Positions 9,746 through 18,031 of a DNA stretch of 64,000 bases are shown here, one piece after another; position 1 is the first letter of the stretch; each line of letters starts with the position of its first letter. The DNA is from Nocardioides sp. Root682 (lineage in GTDB: Bacteria > Actinomycetota > Actinomycetes > Propionibacteriales > Nocardioidaceae), in NCBI RefSeq assembly GCF_001427795.1, contig NZ_LMHJ01000001.1:791773-855772 (forward strand). The letters run 5' to 3'. A model generated the notes under the pieces. The model saw only the letters and a list, made by a program, of their open reading frames with translations, did no database searches and was not told where the DNA came from. Made by a program: the position numbers and the translations under genes.

Positions 9746-11514
9746 GACTTCTCTCCTTGGGGCGGGACGGACTGGGAGACCAGTTCGACGAGCCGGAACT
9801 TCTGGACCTTGCCGGTCGCAGTGGTGGGCAGTTCGGTGATGTCGAGGAACTCGACACGTTTGGGGACCTTGAAGCGGGCGAGGTGCTCGCGGGCGTGGGC
9901 GATGACGTCCTCCGCCGTCAGCGCATCGCCCTCGGCGCCGGGTGCCCGGACGACGACGGCACAGCCGATCTCGCCCCAGCGGTCGTCGACGACGCCGACG
10001 GCGTACACCTGGCTGATGCCGGGGTGGGCGCCCAGGACCTCCTCGACCTCCTTGGGCATGACCAGCTCGCCGCCGGACTTGTAGACCTCCTTGCTGCGGC
10101 CGGTGAGGACGAGGTAGCCGTCCTCACGGACCTGGCCGAGGTCACCGGAGTGCAGCCAGGTCGTTCCGTCAGCGGCCGGGTGCAGCGCCGCGGCGGTCTC
10201 CTCGGGCTTGGCGAAGTAGCCGAGCATCGTGGTCGGGCCTGCCGAGGTCAGCTCGCCGACCGCACCTTCGGGCAGTACCTCGCCCGTGGTCGGGTCGACG
10301 GTGCGGTAGACGCAGAGCGTCCCGTGACCTTCGACGCCTGCCGATCCGGCCAGCTTCGGGCGGCCGACCGTGGTCGACGTCAGCGCCAGGTCATCCTCGG
10401 GCAGGGTCAACGTCATCGCGCCGCCGCACTCGGTCATCCCGTAGCCGGTGACGATCTCGCTGACGCCGAAGTCGCGTTCGACCTGCTCCCACAGCCACAC
10501 CGGCGCAGGGGCGGAGCCGCACAGGATCGCCGTCAGGCTGGAGATGTCGGCATCGACGCGCAGCGGCGACTCGACGAGCGCGACTGCCATCGTCGGCACA
10601 CAGAGCATGTCCGTGGCGTGGTGCTTCTCGATCGCGGTGAGGTACGCCTCCGCGCTGAAGGACGGCAGCATGATGACCGCTCCCCCGACGTACGTCGTCG
10701 ACAGCAGCCCTTCGACGTACCCGAACATGTGGTAGCAGGGCAGCGAGAAGAGGATGCGCCGCCCGTCCTCGTAGGCGCGGGTCAGCGCGGACGCGTAACC
10801 GGTGCGCAGGACGGCGTCGTGGGTGACCTGGACGCCCTTGGGTGAGCCAGTGCTGCCCGAGGTGTAGAGCAGGTCGGAGACGTCATCGGGCGTGTGCCCG
10901 GCGGCGGCCGAGGCTCCCGCGTGCTCGAGTCCCAGCGCGGCGACAGCCGCACCGGTCAGCGCACCGGGTCGCGGCGCGGTGTCGGGCCGCTCGACCAGGA
11001 CGACGTGACGCAGCCCGTCCGGCGCGTTGCCTCCGACAGCAGGCCGGTCGGAGAAGCCGGGGGCGTCCCAACCGGGCACGATCACGTCGAGCATCCCGGC
11101 GTGGTCAAGACTCTGGAATCCTGCATTGGTGACGAGCACCTTGCAGTCCGACTGCGTCAGCACGTAGCGCAGCTCGTCGGTGCGGTAGAGGAAGTTGAAC
11201 GGGATCGCGACCGCACCGGCACGCGCGATCGCGAACTTCCACGTCACGAACTCGGCGTAGTTGGCCATCAGCAGGCCGACCCGGTCGCCCCGACGGACGC
11301 CGAGCGAGGCAAGGCCGTCGGCCAGGCGTCGCGACTCGGCAGCGACGTCGGCGTAGCTCAGGACGCGTTCGTCGGTCACCACGAAATCGCGCTCGGGGAA
11401 CTCGTCTGCACAGATGTCGAGCCAGGCGTCGAGGGTGCGGGGCGTCCACGTGGCGAAGCGTTCGTGCAGGGCTGCGCGACGTTCGGCGATGGTTCCGGCG
11501 TTCGAGTGGGTCAC
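9742..11514 (-). CDS. Acyl-CoA ligase (AMP-forming), FadD type
   Basis: The 590-residue adenylate-forming ligase has the P-loop-like motif YTSGSTGSPKG, the GYGMTECGG adenine-binding motif, the LHSGDLG hinge region and the C-terminal lysine in TATGKVQKF. It activates an acid to acyl-AMP and then the CoA ester. A GTG start at 11514 follows GGAGG at good spacing. It is longer than the 546-residue ligase next to it and has an acidic/Ala-rich insertion around residues 170-215. It overlaps the Rieske alpha gene by ATGA, which ties acid activation to ring oxidation. The 30-bp spacer upstream carries a perfect palindrome. Confidence 0.92.
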   Translation of the reverse strand: MTHSNAGTIAERRAALHERFATWTPRTLDAWLDICADEFPERDFVVTDERVLSYADVAAESRRLADGLASLGVRRGDRVGLLMANYAEFVTWKFAIARAGAVAIPFNFLYRTDELRYVLTQSDCKVLVTNAGFQSLDHAGMLDVIVPGWDAPGFSDRPAVGGNAPDGLRHVVLVERPDTAPRPGALTGAAVAALGLEHAGASAAAGHTPDDVSDLLYTSGSTGSPKGVQVTHDAVLRTGYASALTRAYEDGRRILFSLPCYHMFGYVEGLLSTTYVGGAVIMLPSFSAEAYLTAIEKHHATDMLCVPTMAVALVESPLRVDADISSLTAILCGSAPAPVWLWEQVERDFGVSEIVTGYGMTECGGAMTLTLPEDDLALTSTTVGRPKLAGSAGVEGHGTLCVYRTVDPTTGEVLPEGAVGELTSAGPTTMLGYFAKPEETAAALHPAADGTTWLHSGDLGQVREDGYLVLTGRSKEVYKSGGELVMPKEVEEVLGAHPGISQVYAVGVVDDRWGEIGCAVVVRAPGAEGDALTAEDVIAHAREHLARFKVPKRVEFLDITELPTTATGKVQKFRLVELVSQSVPPQGEKS

Positions 11515-11530
11515 GTGATCCTCCGTTCTT

Positions 11531-11542
11531 TAATCTAGATTA
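11531..11542. promoter_or_regulatory. Perfect 12-bp palindrome, candidate internal operator/promoter
   Basis: TAATCTAGATTA is a perfect palindrome in the only AT-rich gap of the 14-kb minus-strand operon, followed by GATTA, which repeats half of it. It lies just upstream of the GGAGG and GTG of the 590-residue ligase, so an internal promoter for the ligase-Rieske segment with its own regulator is plausible. Confidence 0.45.
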
Positions 11543-11544
11543 GA

Positions 11545-13185
11545 TTATGCGGTGATCTCGCGCAACGCCTGGGTCCCGATCAGGTCGGCCAGCTTGAATT
11601 TCTGGACCTTCCCGGTCGGCGTCGCCGGCAGCTCACCGGCCAGGAACCACCGCGTGGGCAGCTTGTACGGCGACAGGCGCGCGCGGCAGTGCGCGACGAG
11701 GGACTCCAGCAGTGCGGCTGGGTCCTCCCCCGTCGCCGTGTCACGGAGGTGCACGGCGGCAGCGACGATCTCGCCCATCCGTTCGTCGGGCAGCCCGAAC
11801 ACGGTCGCGTCGAGCACGTCCGGGTGCTCGGCCAGGCACGACTCGATCCCGGCGGGGGCGATGTTCTCGCCGCCCCGGATGATCAGCTCCTTGAGCCGCC
11901 CGGTGAGGGTGATGTAGCCGCGCTCGTCCATGGCGCCCAGGTCACCCATGTGCACGAAGCCGTCGGCGTCGACCGCGGCCGAGGTGGCGGCCGGGTCGTG
12001 CAGGTACTCGATCAGCTGCTGGTAACCGCGCGCGCAGATCTCGCCGGGCACTCCGAGCGGCTGCACCGCCCCGGTCACCGGGTCCACGATCTTCACGTCG
12101 ACCTGAGGGAGCGGGTGGCCGACGGTCGTCAGCTTGTCCTGGCGTGCGTCACCGGGGCGGGTGGCCGTGAGCACCGGGGACAGCTCGGTCTGGCCGAAGA
12201 CGTTGGTCACGGCCGCGCCGAAGATCTGTTCGGTCGCCTCGATCAACACAGCGGGCACGTTCGCGGCTCCACCGAGGGCGACCTTCAGCCGGGGTGCCGG
12301 CTGGTCCGAGGCACGCTGCGCCTCGACCAGGGCGCCCAGCGCCGCCGGCACGAAGAAGAGCACGTCGACGTTCTCGCGACGCATGGTCTCCAGCACCGGT
12401 GCGGGCGCGAACTGCTCCACCAACACCTCGGTGCCTCCGAGCCACAACGGCCCCAGAGTGCCGATGACGCAGGCCGCGGTGTGGAACATCGGCAACGGGT
12501 TGATCGTCACCGCGCCGGCCGGCAGGTCGACGTACTCCATGGTCAGCTTCGCGACGTTGACCAGGGAACGGTGGCGCAGCAGGACGCCCTTGGGGTTACC
12601 GGTCGTGCCCGAGGTGTACTGCAGCATCACGGGCAGCTCGGAATCCGTCGGCGCCTCGGCAACGACCGTCGGGTCGATGGCGTCAGCGCGCCACTGGTCG
12701 CGGTCGGTGAGGCTGATCAGCCGCAGGTGCGGGCGATCGGAGGCGACCTCGCGCGCGACGGCCGCCATGTCGTAGTCACGGCTGCGGTCGGCGTGCAGGA
12801 GCACGGTGCAGCCGGAATGGTCCACCGCGTAGGCCAGTTCGGGCGTGCGCAGCACCGGGTTGAGCGCCACCAGGACGACACCGGCCAGCGCCGCGCCGTG
12901 CTGGATCAGCACCCACTCCGCCACGTTGGGCGCCCAGAGCGCGACGTGGTCACCGGGCCTCGCCACGCGCCGCAGCGCCGTCGCGACCCGTTGCGCTTCG
13001 TCGTACAGCTCAGCGTAGGTGAGGCGGACCTCGGCACCCGCCCCGGTGGTCGAGCCTGTCGAGACCCCCACCAGCGCCAGCCGATCGGGGTACGACGCCG
13101 CGCGCTCCGCGAGCAGGCCGGGAACCGTCAGATCACTCAGCTCGACGCTGGTGTCGGCCGGAAGGTACGACGTGGTGAGGCTCAT
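11545..13185 (-). CDS. Acyl-CoA ligase (AMP-forming)
   Basis: This 546-residue ligase has YTSGTTGNPKG, the NVFGQTELSP motif, the HMGDLG hinge, a GGENIAPAGIE segment and the C-terminal lysine in TPTGKVQKF. It is about equally distant from the neighbouring ligase, so the two probably activate different intermediates. An unusual Gly/Ser/Thr-rich stretch at about residues 40-50 (GVSTGSTTGAG) coincides with a palindromic repeat at 13048-13066 that appears inserted in frame. Its stop is followed by the AT-rich operator-like gap; its start overlaps the crotonase stop as ATGA. Confidence 0.92.
   Translation of the reverse strand: MSLTTSYLPADTSVELSDLTVPGLLAERAASYPDRLALVGVSTGSTTGAGAEVRLTYAELYDEAQRVATALRRVARPGDHVALWAPNVAEWVLIQHGAALAGVVLVALNPVLRTPELAYAVDHSGCTVLLHADRSRDYDMAAVAREVASDRPHLRLISLTDRDQWRADAIDPTVVAEAPTDSELPVMLQYTSGTTGNPKGVLLRHRSLVNVAKLTMEYVDLPAGAVTINPLPMFHTAACVIGTLGPLWLGGTEVLVEQFAPAPVLETMRRENVDVLFFVPAALGALVEAQRASDQPAPRLKVALGGAANVPAVLIEATEQIFGAAVTNVFGQTELSPVLTATRPGDARQDKLTTVGHPLPQVDVKIVDPVTGAVQPLGVPGEICARGYQQLIEYLHDPAATSAAVDADGFVHMGDLGAMDERGYITLTGRLKELIIRGGENIAPAGIESCLAEHPDVLDATVFGLPDERMGEIVAAAVHLRDTATGEDPAALLESLVAHCRARLSPYKLPTRWFLAGELPATPTGKVQKFKLADLIGTQALREITA
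13048..13066. repeat. REP-like imperfect palindrome inside a coding region
   Basis: GGTCGAGCCTGTCGAGACC lies inside the acyl-CoA ligase gene. Very similar short elements (GGTCTCGACAGGCTCGACC on the other strand) are dispersed in many high-GC actinobacterial genomes, usually between genes. Here it is read in frame as part of a Ser/Thr/Gly-rich insertion near the N-terminus. I saw no second copy in this window. Confidence 0.5.
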
Positions 13186-13994
13186 CGGCTCTCCCGCGGC
13201 GGGGTCGCACCGAAGACCGGGCGCCGCTTCTCGGCGAACGCGGACACACCCTCGGCGAAGTCGTCGCTGTCCCAGAGCATGGTCTGGTTGCGGACCTCGA
13301 GGTCGAGCACGGCAAGCGGGTGGCGCGGCTCGCCCGATAGCATCTGCTTGATCACCCCGAGCGCCAGGGGCGGACCGGCGGCGAGCACGGCAGCGTCCTC
13401 GAGGGCAGCGTCCAGAGCCTCGCCCGGATCCACGACGCGGTCGACGAGGCCGATCACCCCGGCCTCGGCGCCCTTGATCCGCGAGCCCATCATCAGCATC
13501 TGCCGGGCGCGCGGTGCCCCGACCCGGGCGGGCAGGGAGGCGAAGATCCCCATGTCACCGGCCAGCCCGACTCCGGTGAAGGTGGTGGCGAAGGTGGCAT
13601 CGCTCGCCGACACCACGCGGTCACAGGCCAGCGCCAGGGCGGTCCCTGCACCGAACGCCGGTCCCTCGACCGCGGCAACCACCGGCTTGGGCGTGTGCCA
13701 CAGGGCCCGGATGATCCGTTGGGCGGCCTGTGCCCGAGGCGTCGTCTCGTGGCGCGGCTGGCGGTGCATCGTGGAGATGTCTCCGCCGGAGCAGAACGCG
13801 CCCTCGGCGCCGGTGAGCACGATCGCCCGGACCGCGGCGTCTGCGTCAGCGGCCTCGATCGCCTCTGCCAGCGCGTAGCGCAACGGCAGGTTGATGGCGT
13901 TCTTCAGGTGCGGCCGGTTGAGAGTGACGATGCGGACGGCACCACGGTCCTCGACCAGGACCGGGCTGTCCTCGATCTTGTCCTCGACGCTCAT
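13182..13994 (-). CDS. Crotonase-superfamily protein (enoyl-CoA hydratase/isomerase-like) 1
   Basis: A 270-residue crotonase with the CoA-binding GAEGAFCSGGDI oxyanion segment and a GPAFGAGTALALACDR helix. Compared with rat enoyl-CoA hydratase, the positions of both catalytic glutamates (E144, E164) hold alanine and phenylalanine; an aspartate in GVGLAGDMG may be the acid-base residue instead. An isomerase, hydrolase or C-C lyase is therefore more likely than a simple hydratase. The ATG at 13994 overlaps the upstream stop (ATGA) and removes an Arg-rich false extension. Confidence 0.87.
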   Translation of the reverse strand: MSVEDKIEDSPVLVEDRGAVRIVTLNRPHLKNAINLPLRYALAEAIEAADADAAVRAIVLTGAEGAFCSGGDISTMHRQPRHETTPRAQAAQRIIRALWHTPKPVVAAVEGPAFGAGTALALACDRVVSASDATFATTFTGVGLAGDMGIFASLPARVGAPRARQMLMMGSRIKGAEAGVIGLVDRVVDPGEALDAALEDAAVLAAGPPLALGVIKQMLSGEPRHPLAVLDLEVRNQTMLWDSDDFAEGVSAFAEKRRPVFGATPPRESR

Positions 13995-14794
13995 CGTCCC
14001 TCGTAGGTGCCGGTCCGACGCTCGACCACGGCGGCGAGCGCCTCGCGGCTGTCGGCCGTGCCGGACAGCTCGGACACGACGCGGGCCTCCTCGGGAAGCC
14101 GCTCCGCGACGGTGGAGCCGAGCCCGTCCCACACCAGGCGCTTGGTCGCGGACAGCCCGAGCGGGGGCTGCGCGGCCAGGTCGGCGGCGAGCTGGTCGAC
14201 GGCGGCAGACAGCTCCGCGTCCGGCACGACCCGGGAGACGATGCCGAGATCGCGCGCCTCAGCTGCGGTGAGCGTGGGGTTGGTCAGCAGGATGTCCATC
14301 GCCCGGCGGAGCCCGACGATCCGGGCCAGCGTGACCGTCGTACCTCCGTCAGGGGCCATGCCCACCCGGACCGCACCGGAGAAGAACTTCGCGCCCTCGG
14401 CCGCGACGACGAGGTCGGCGGCGCAGACGAAACCGAAGCCCGCTCCCCCGGCGGCGAAGCCCTGCACCTGCGCGATGACGGGCGCCTTGAGCTGGATCAG
14501 CGCCGCCGTCGCCAGCTGCAACCAGGCCGTGGCCTCGCGGAGGTAGTCGGGCAGGTCTTCCCCCTTGCTCAGGAAGGTCTTGACGTCGCCACCCGCGCAG
14601 AAGTTGCGGCCCTCACCGCTGAGGATCACCACCCGCACGGTCGGCTCGGCATGACAGCGCAGCGCCACCTCGTGCAGGACGCGGAGCAGGTCCGCGTCCA
14701 CGGCGTTGGCGGCCTCGGGCCGGTTCAGCCGGATCCGGGCGATGCCGTCGGTGATGTCGAGCAACACCGGTCCGTCAGTGACGAGGGCAGTCAT
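13991..14794 (-). CDS. Crotonase-superfamily protein 2, PaaG-like
   Basis: A 267-residue crotonase with EGRNFCAGGDV. Both hydratase glutamate positions are replaced (by glycine and alanine), but the motif MAPDGGTTVTLARIVG carries the aspartate used by PaaG-type 2-3 enoyl/oxepin-CoA isomerases. That suggests double-bond isomerisation or ring-related chemistry. It is second of three adjacent crotonase genes; the stop overlaps the ATG of number 1, and two bases separate its start from the stop of number 3. Confidence 0.88.
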   Translation of the reverse strand: MTALVTDGPVLLDITDGIARIRLNRPEAANAVDADLLRVLHEVALRCHAEPTVRVVILSGEGRNFCAGGDVKTFLSKGEDLPDYLREATAWLQLATAALIQLKAPVIAQVQGFAAGGAGFGFVCAADLVVAAEGAKFFSGAVRVGMAPDGGTTVTLARIVGLRRAMDILLTNPTLTAAEARDLGIVSRVVPDAELSAAVDQLAADLAAQPPLGLSATKRLVWDGLGSTVAERLPEEARVVSELSGTADSREALAAVVERRTGTYEGR

Positions 14795-14796
14795 GG

Positions 14797-15576
14797 CTAC
14801 TTGTCCTTCCGGTCGGCGAACGCCGACACGCTGGCACCACCGGCGGCGCCGGCAATGTGGTCGACCACGGCGTCGAGCTCGAGGTCGAGCCCGCTCCCGA
14901 GGTCGGTGGACAGGCCCTCACGGACCAGCCGCTTGATCGTGCGTACGGCGTCCGGTCGGCGCGTCGCGAGCCGACTGACGAACCGCTCCACCTCGGCGTC
15001 GAACGCCTCTGCGGGGAAGGACCGGTAGGCCAGGCCCCACTCGACGGCGTCGACGCCGGTCAACCGGTCACCGGACAGCAACAGGCCGAGAGCCCGCTGA
15101 GGGCCGACGATGCGCGGGAGTCGTTGCGACCCGCCGCCGCCGGGCACCATGCCGAAGTTGACGTGGTTGTCGCTGATCCGGGCGTCGTCGCGCACGAGGA
15201 CGACGTCGCTGGCCTGCATCAGCTCGAACCCGCCGGCCATCGCGATGCCCTCCACGACGGCGATCACCGGCTGGGCGATCGCACCCACGGCCTCGCACGC
15301 ACCGCGGAAGGACTCGAAGAGACTGCGCAGCGCGGCCGGCCCCTCGGCGCGGAGCCGCTGGACCTCGGCGAAGTCACCGCCGGCGCAGAAGTTGCCGCCG
15401 GCCCCGCGGATCACCACGACGCTGACCGAGCCGTCCCCACCGGCCACCCGGATCGCCTGCTCGAGCGAGACCGCGAGGGCCGTGGTCACGGCATTCATCG
15501 CGTCGGGACGGTCGAGGGTGATCCGCGCGATCCCGTCAGCGATCTCCAGCCTCACCGGAGGCATCCCGGCGGTCAC
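14797..15576 (-). CDS. Crotonase-superfamily protein 3
   Basis: A 259-residue crotonase with [12 protein letters not shown] and a GFELMQASD helix that retains the first catalytic glutamate (E144 equivalent). The second position falls in [14 protein letters not shown], where the usual glutamate is replaced by histidine or asparagine. It may be a hydratase with altered mechanism or a hydrolase. The GTG at 15576 gives a GTGA overlap with the SDR stop; an ATG four codons in is the alternative start. Confidence 0.87.
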   Translation of the reverse strand: MTAGMPPVRLEIADGIARITLDRPDAMNAVTTALAVSLEQAIRVAGGDGSVSVVVIRGAGGNFCAGGDFAEVQRLRAEGPAALRSLFESFRGACEAVGAIAQPVIAVVEGIAMAGGFELMQASDVVLVRDDARISDNHVNFGMVPGGGGSQRLPRIVGPQRALGLLLSGDRLTGVDAVEWGLAYRSFPAEAFDAEVERFVSRLATRRPDAVRTIKRLVREGLSTDLGSGLDLELDAVVDHIAGAAGGASVSAFADRKDK

Positions 15577-16310
15577 ATCCCCCTCCCGCCCGAGACCTCG
15601 AGGACGGCGCCGGTCATGTAGCTGGACAGGTCGGAGGCGAGGAAGGCCACGACGTTCGCGATCTCCTCGGGCTCGCCCGCGCGCCGCATCGGGATGGTCG
15701 CCTCGGTGGCGGCATAGGCCTCCGGCGTCATCGCCTCGGTCATCGGCGTGCGGATCAGGCCGGGCTGGATCGCGTTGACCCGGACGCCGTGGTGGGCCAG
15801 CTCCTTGGCAGCCGCTTTGGTCATGCCGACGATGCCGGCCTTGGCCGCGCTGTAGTTGGTCTGGCCCGGGTTGCCGCTCTTGCCGGACATCGACGAGATG
15901 TTGATGATGCTGCCGCTCTTCGCCTCGCGCATCACCTCGCTGGCGGCGCGGATGCCGAGCCAGGTGCCCTGCAGGTGGACGGTGATGACGGCCTGGAAGT
16001 TCTCGAGCGTCATCTTCTTCAGCGACGCGTCCCGGGTGATGCCGGCGTTGTTGACGATCACGTCGAGGCCGCCGTACTCGGCCACGGCGCCGGCGACGAG
16101 CGCCGCGACGCTCTCCTCGGACGTGACGTCACAGGCGACGCCGCGGGCAGCGGGGCCGACCGCCTCGGCTGCCGCCAGAGCCTTCGCGCCGTCGAGGTCG
16201 GCGATCGTGACCCGCGCGCCGTGGCCGACGAGGGTGGTCGCGATGGCGAGCCCGATCCCCTGGGCGGCTCCCGTGACGATCGCCGTACGGCCTTCCAGCA
16301 GCGCACTCAT
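15573..16310 (-). CDS. Short-chain dehydrogenase/reductase, FabG-like
   Basis: A 245-residue classical SDR has the cofactor loop GAAQGIG, NNAG, the catalytic serine in NISSMSG and Y-SAA-K. The length and the [10 protein letters not shown] segment match 3-oxoacyl reductases/3-hydroxyacyl-CoA dehydrogenases. It likely performs the third step of beta-oxidation in this operon. The ATG at 16310 overlaps the stop of the MaoC gene. Confidence 0.9.
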   Translation of the reverse strand: MSALLEGRTAIVTGAAQGIGLAIATTLVGHGARVTIADLDGAKALAAAEAVGPAARGVACDVTSEESVAALVAGAVAEYGGLDVIVNNAGITRDASLKKMTLENFQAVITVHLQGTWLGIRAASEVMREAKSGSIINISSMSGKSGNPGQTNYSAAKAGIVGMTKAAAKELAHHGVRVNAIQPGLIRTPMTEAMTPEAYAATEATIPMRRAGEPEEIANVVAFLASDLSSYMTGAVLEVSGGRGM

Positions 16311-16759
16311 GCGATGTACCGCACGATCGAGTGGACGACGGCCGCCGGCTTCTCGGAGCCCTCGATCTCGAAGGTGCTCTCGAACGTCGACTGCACGGCC
16401 CCCTCCAGGACCGTCACCGACAGCACCCGGGCGGTCAGCCGGATCTTGCTGCCGACCGGGACCGGTGCCATGAAGCGGACCTTGTCGAGCCCGTAGTTCA
16501 CGGCCATCCGGACGTTGTCGACGCGGTAGAGCTGGTTGAGCAGCGGCGGGAGGAGCGAGAGCGTGAGGAACCCGTGCGCGATGGTCGCCCCGAACGGTCC
16601 CTCCGCGGCCCGCTCGGCGTCGACGTGGATCCACTGGTGGTCGCCGGTGGCGTCCGCGAACGTGTCGATCCGCGCCTGGTCGATCTCCAGCCAGTCGGAC
16701 GTGCCCAGCACGTCGCCCTCTGCGTTCGCGAAGCCCGCCACGCCGTCGTACACCTTCAC
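16307..16759 (-). CDS. MaoC-family (R)-specific enoyl-CoA hydratase
   Basis: The 150-residue single hot-dog protein has the hydratase motif [14 protein letters not shown] with D40 and H45 as the expected catalytic pair and an [14 protein letters not shown] helix. It closely resembles the mycobacterial HtdZ/Rv0130 group. It hydrates trans-2-enoyl-CoA to the 3R-hydroxy ester. It is the first gene of the 14-kb minus-strand operon and reads away from the palindrome-rich promoter region at 16793-16827. Confidence 0.92.
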   Translation of the reverse strand: MKVYDGVAGFANAEGDVLGTSDWLEIDQARIDTFADATGDHQWIHVDAERAAEGPFGATIAHGFLTLSLLPPLLNQLYRVDNVRMAVNYGLDKVRFMAPVPVGSKIRLTARVLSVTVLEGAVQSTFESTFEIEGSEKPAAVVHSIVRYIA

Positions 16760-16792
16760 CTGTGTGTCCTGTCTCGCTGGTCCATCAATGGA

Positions 16793-16827
16793 TTTTGAAT
16801 CAAAACTAAATTATAGTCTCGTTTTGA
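16793..16827. promoter_or_regulatory. Divergent promoter with TTTTGA operator repeats
   Basis: TTTTGA-A-TCAAAA (16793-16805) is a perfect 13-bp palindrome, and GTTTTGA recurs at 16821-16827, so TCAAAAC and GTTTTGA also face each other across 14 bp. Between them the minus strand reads TATAAT (16815-16810), an ideal -10 for the MaoC operon, and the plus strand reads TATAGT (16812-16817) toward the thiolase. A repressor on these repeats would control both directions. No regulator gene is directly adjacent. Confidence 0.6.
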
Positions 16828-16865
16828 AAAGAGCAACAGTCGAGAACGTCAACGCAGGAGGTTCC

Positions 16866-18017
16866 ATGTCCGAGGCCTACATCGTCGAAGCCGTGCGCAC
16901 GCCCGTTGGGCGCCGCAAGGGCGGATTCGCCGACGTCCACCCCGCCGACCTCGCCGCGCACTCCCTCAAGGAGCTCGTCGCCCGTGCCGGAGTCGACCCC
17001 GCAGCCATCGAGGACGTCGTCCTCGGCTGCCTCGACAACATCGGCGCCCAGGCCGGCGACATCGCCCGGACCGCTGCGCTCGGCGCCGGATTCCCCGAAT
17101 CCGTGCCCGGCGTCACGATCGACCGCCAGTGCGGCTCCGCGCAGCAGGCCGTGAGCTTCGCCGCCATGGGCGTGAAGAGCGGCATGCAGGACCTGGTCAT
17201 CGCCGGCGGTGTGCAGAAGATGAGCCAGTTCCCGATCCTCTGCGCCTTCGCTGCCGGCGAGCCCTACGGCTCCACCGACCCGTGGACCGACAACCAGGGC
17301 TGGCAGGCGCGCTACCCCGGCGAGGAGATCTCCCAGTTCCGTGGCGCCGAGATGATGGCCGCCCACTGGAAGCTCACCCGCGAGGACTGCGAGGAGTGGG
17401 CCTTCCAGAGCCACCAGCGTGCGCTGGCCGCGATCGACGCGGGCTGGTTCGAGAAGGAGATCACCGCGTTCGCCGGCGTGACCACCGACGAGGGCCCGCG
17501 GCGCGACACGACGCGCGAGAAGATGGCGACGCTCCAGACCCTGGTCCCGACCGGCGTCCTCACTGCGGGCGTCGCCTCGCAGATCTCCGACGCATCGGCT
17601 GCCCTGCTCATCGCCTCGGAGGCGGCCGTCAAGCAGCACGGGCTCACCCCGCGCGCCCGGATCCACCACGCGTCGGTCCGCGGCGACGACCCGGTGATGA
17701 TGCTGTCCGCGCCGATCTCGGCGACGCAGTACGCCCTGAAGAAGGCCGGCCTGACGATCGACGACATCGACGTCGTCGAGATCAACGAAGCGTTCGCGCC
17801 CGTCGTACTGGCCTGGAACAAGGAGCTCAACGCCGACCCGGCGAAGGTGAACCCCAACGGCGGCGCGATCGCCCTGGGCCACCCCATCGGTGCGACCGGT
17901 GCCCGGCTGATGGTCTCGATGCTGCACGAGCTCGAGCGCACCGGCGGCCGCTACGGCCTGCAGACCATGTGTGAGGGCGGCGGCCAGGCCAACGTCACCA
18001 TCATCGAGCGTCTCTGA
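16866..18017 (+). CDS. Thiolase (acetyl-CoA acyltransferase)
   Basis: A 383-residue thiolase has C89 in DRQCGSAQQ, GHPIGATG and the second cysteine in CEGGGQAN. AGGAGG at 16856-16861 precedes the ATG at 16866; upstream in-frame starts would read through the operator region. It heads the plus-strand operon with an acyl-CoA dehydrogenase 14 bp downstream, giving the first and last enzymes of a beta-oxidation turn, while the middle enzymes are encoded divergently. Confidence 0.94.
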   Translation: MSEAYIVEAVRTPVGRRKGGFADVHPADLAAHSLKELVARAGVDPAAIEDVVLGCLDNIGAQAGDIARTAALGAGFPESVPGVTIDRQCGSAQQAVSFAAMGVKSGMQDLVIAGGVQKMSQFPILCAFAAGEPYGSTDPWTDNQGWQARYPGEEISQFRGAEMMAAHWKLTREDCEEWAFQSHQRALAAIDAGWFEKEITAFAGVTTDEGPRRDTTREKMATLQTLVPTGVLTAGVASQISDASAALLIASEAAVKQHGLTPRARIHHASVRGDDPVMMLSAPISATQYALKKAGLTIDDIDVVEINEAFAPVVLAWNKELNADPAKVNPNGGAIALGHPIGATGARLMVSMLHELERTGGRYGLQTMCEGGGQANVTIIERL

Positions 18018-18031
18018 GAGCGGGTACGACG

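Noticed and set aside
16535..16865. N-terminal extension of the thiolase starting within the MaoC region
   Set aside because: It would be antisense to the MaoC gene and read through the operator; AGGAGG directly precedes the ATG at 16866.
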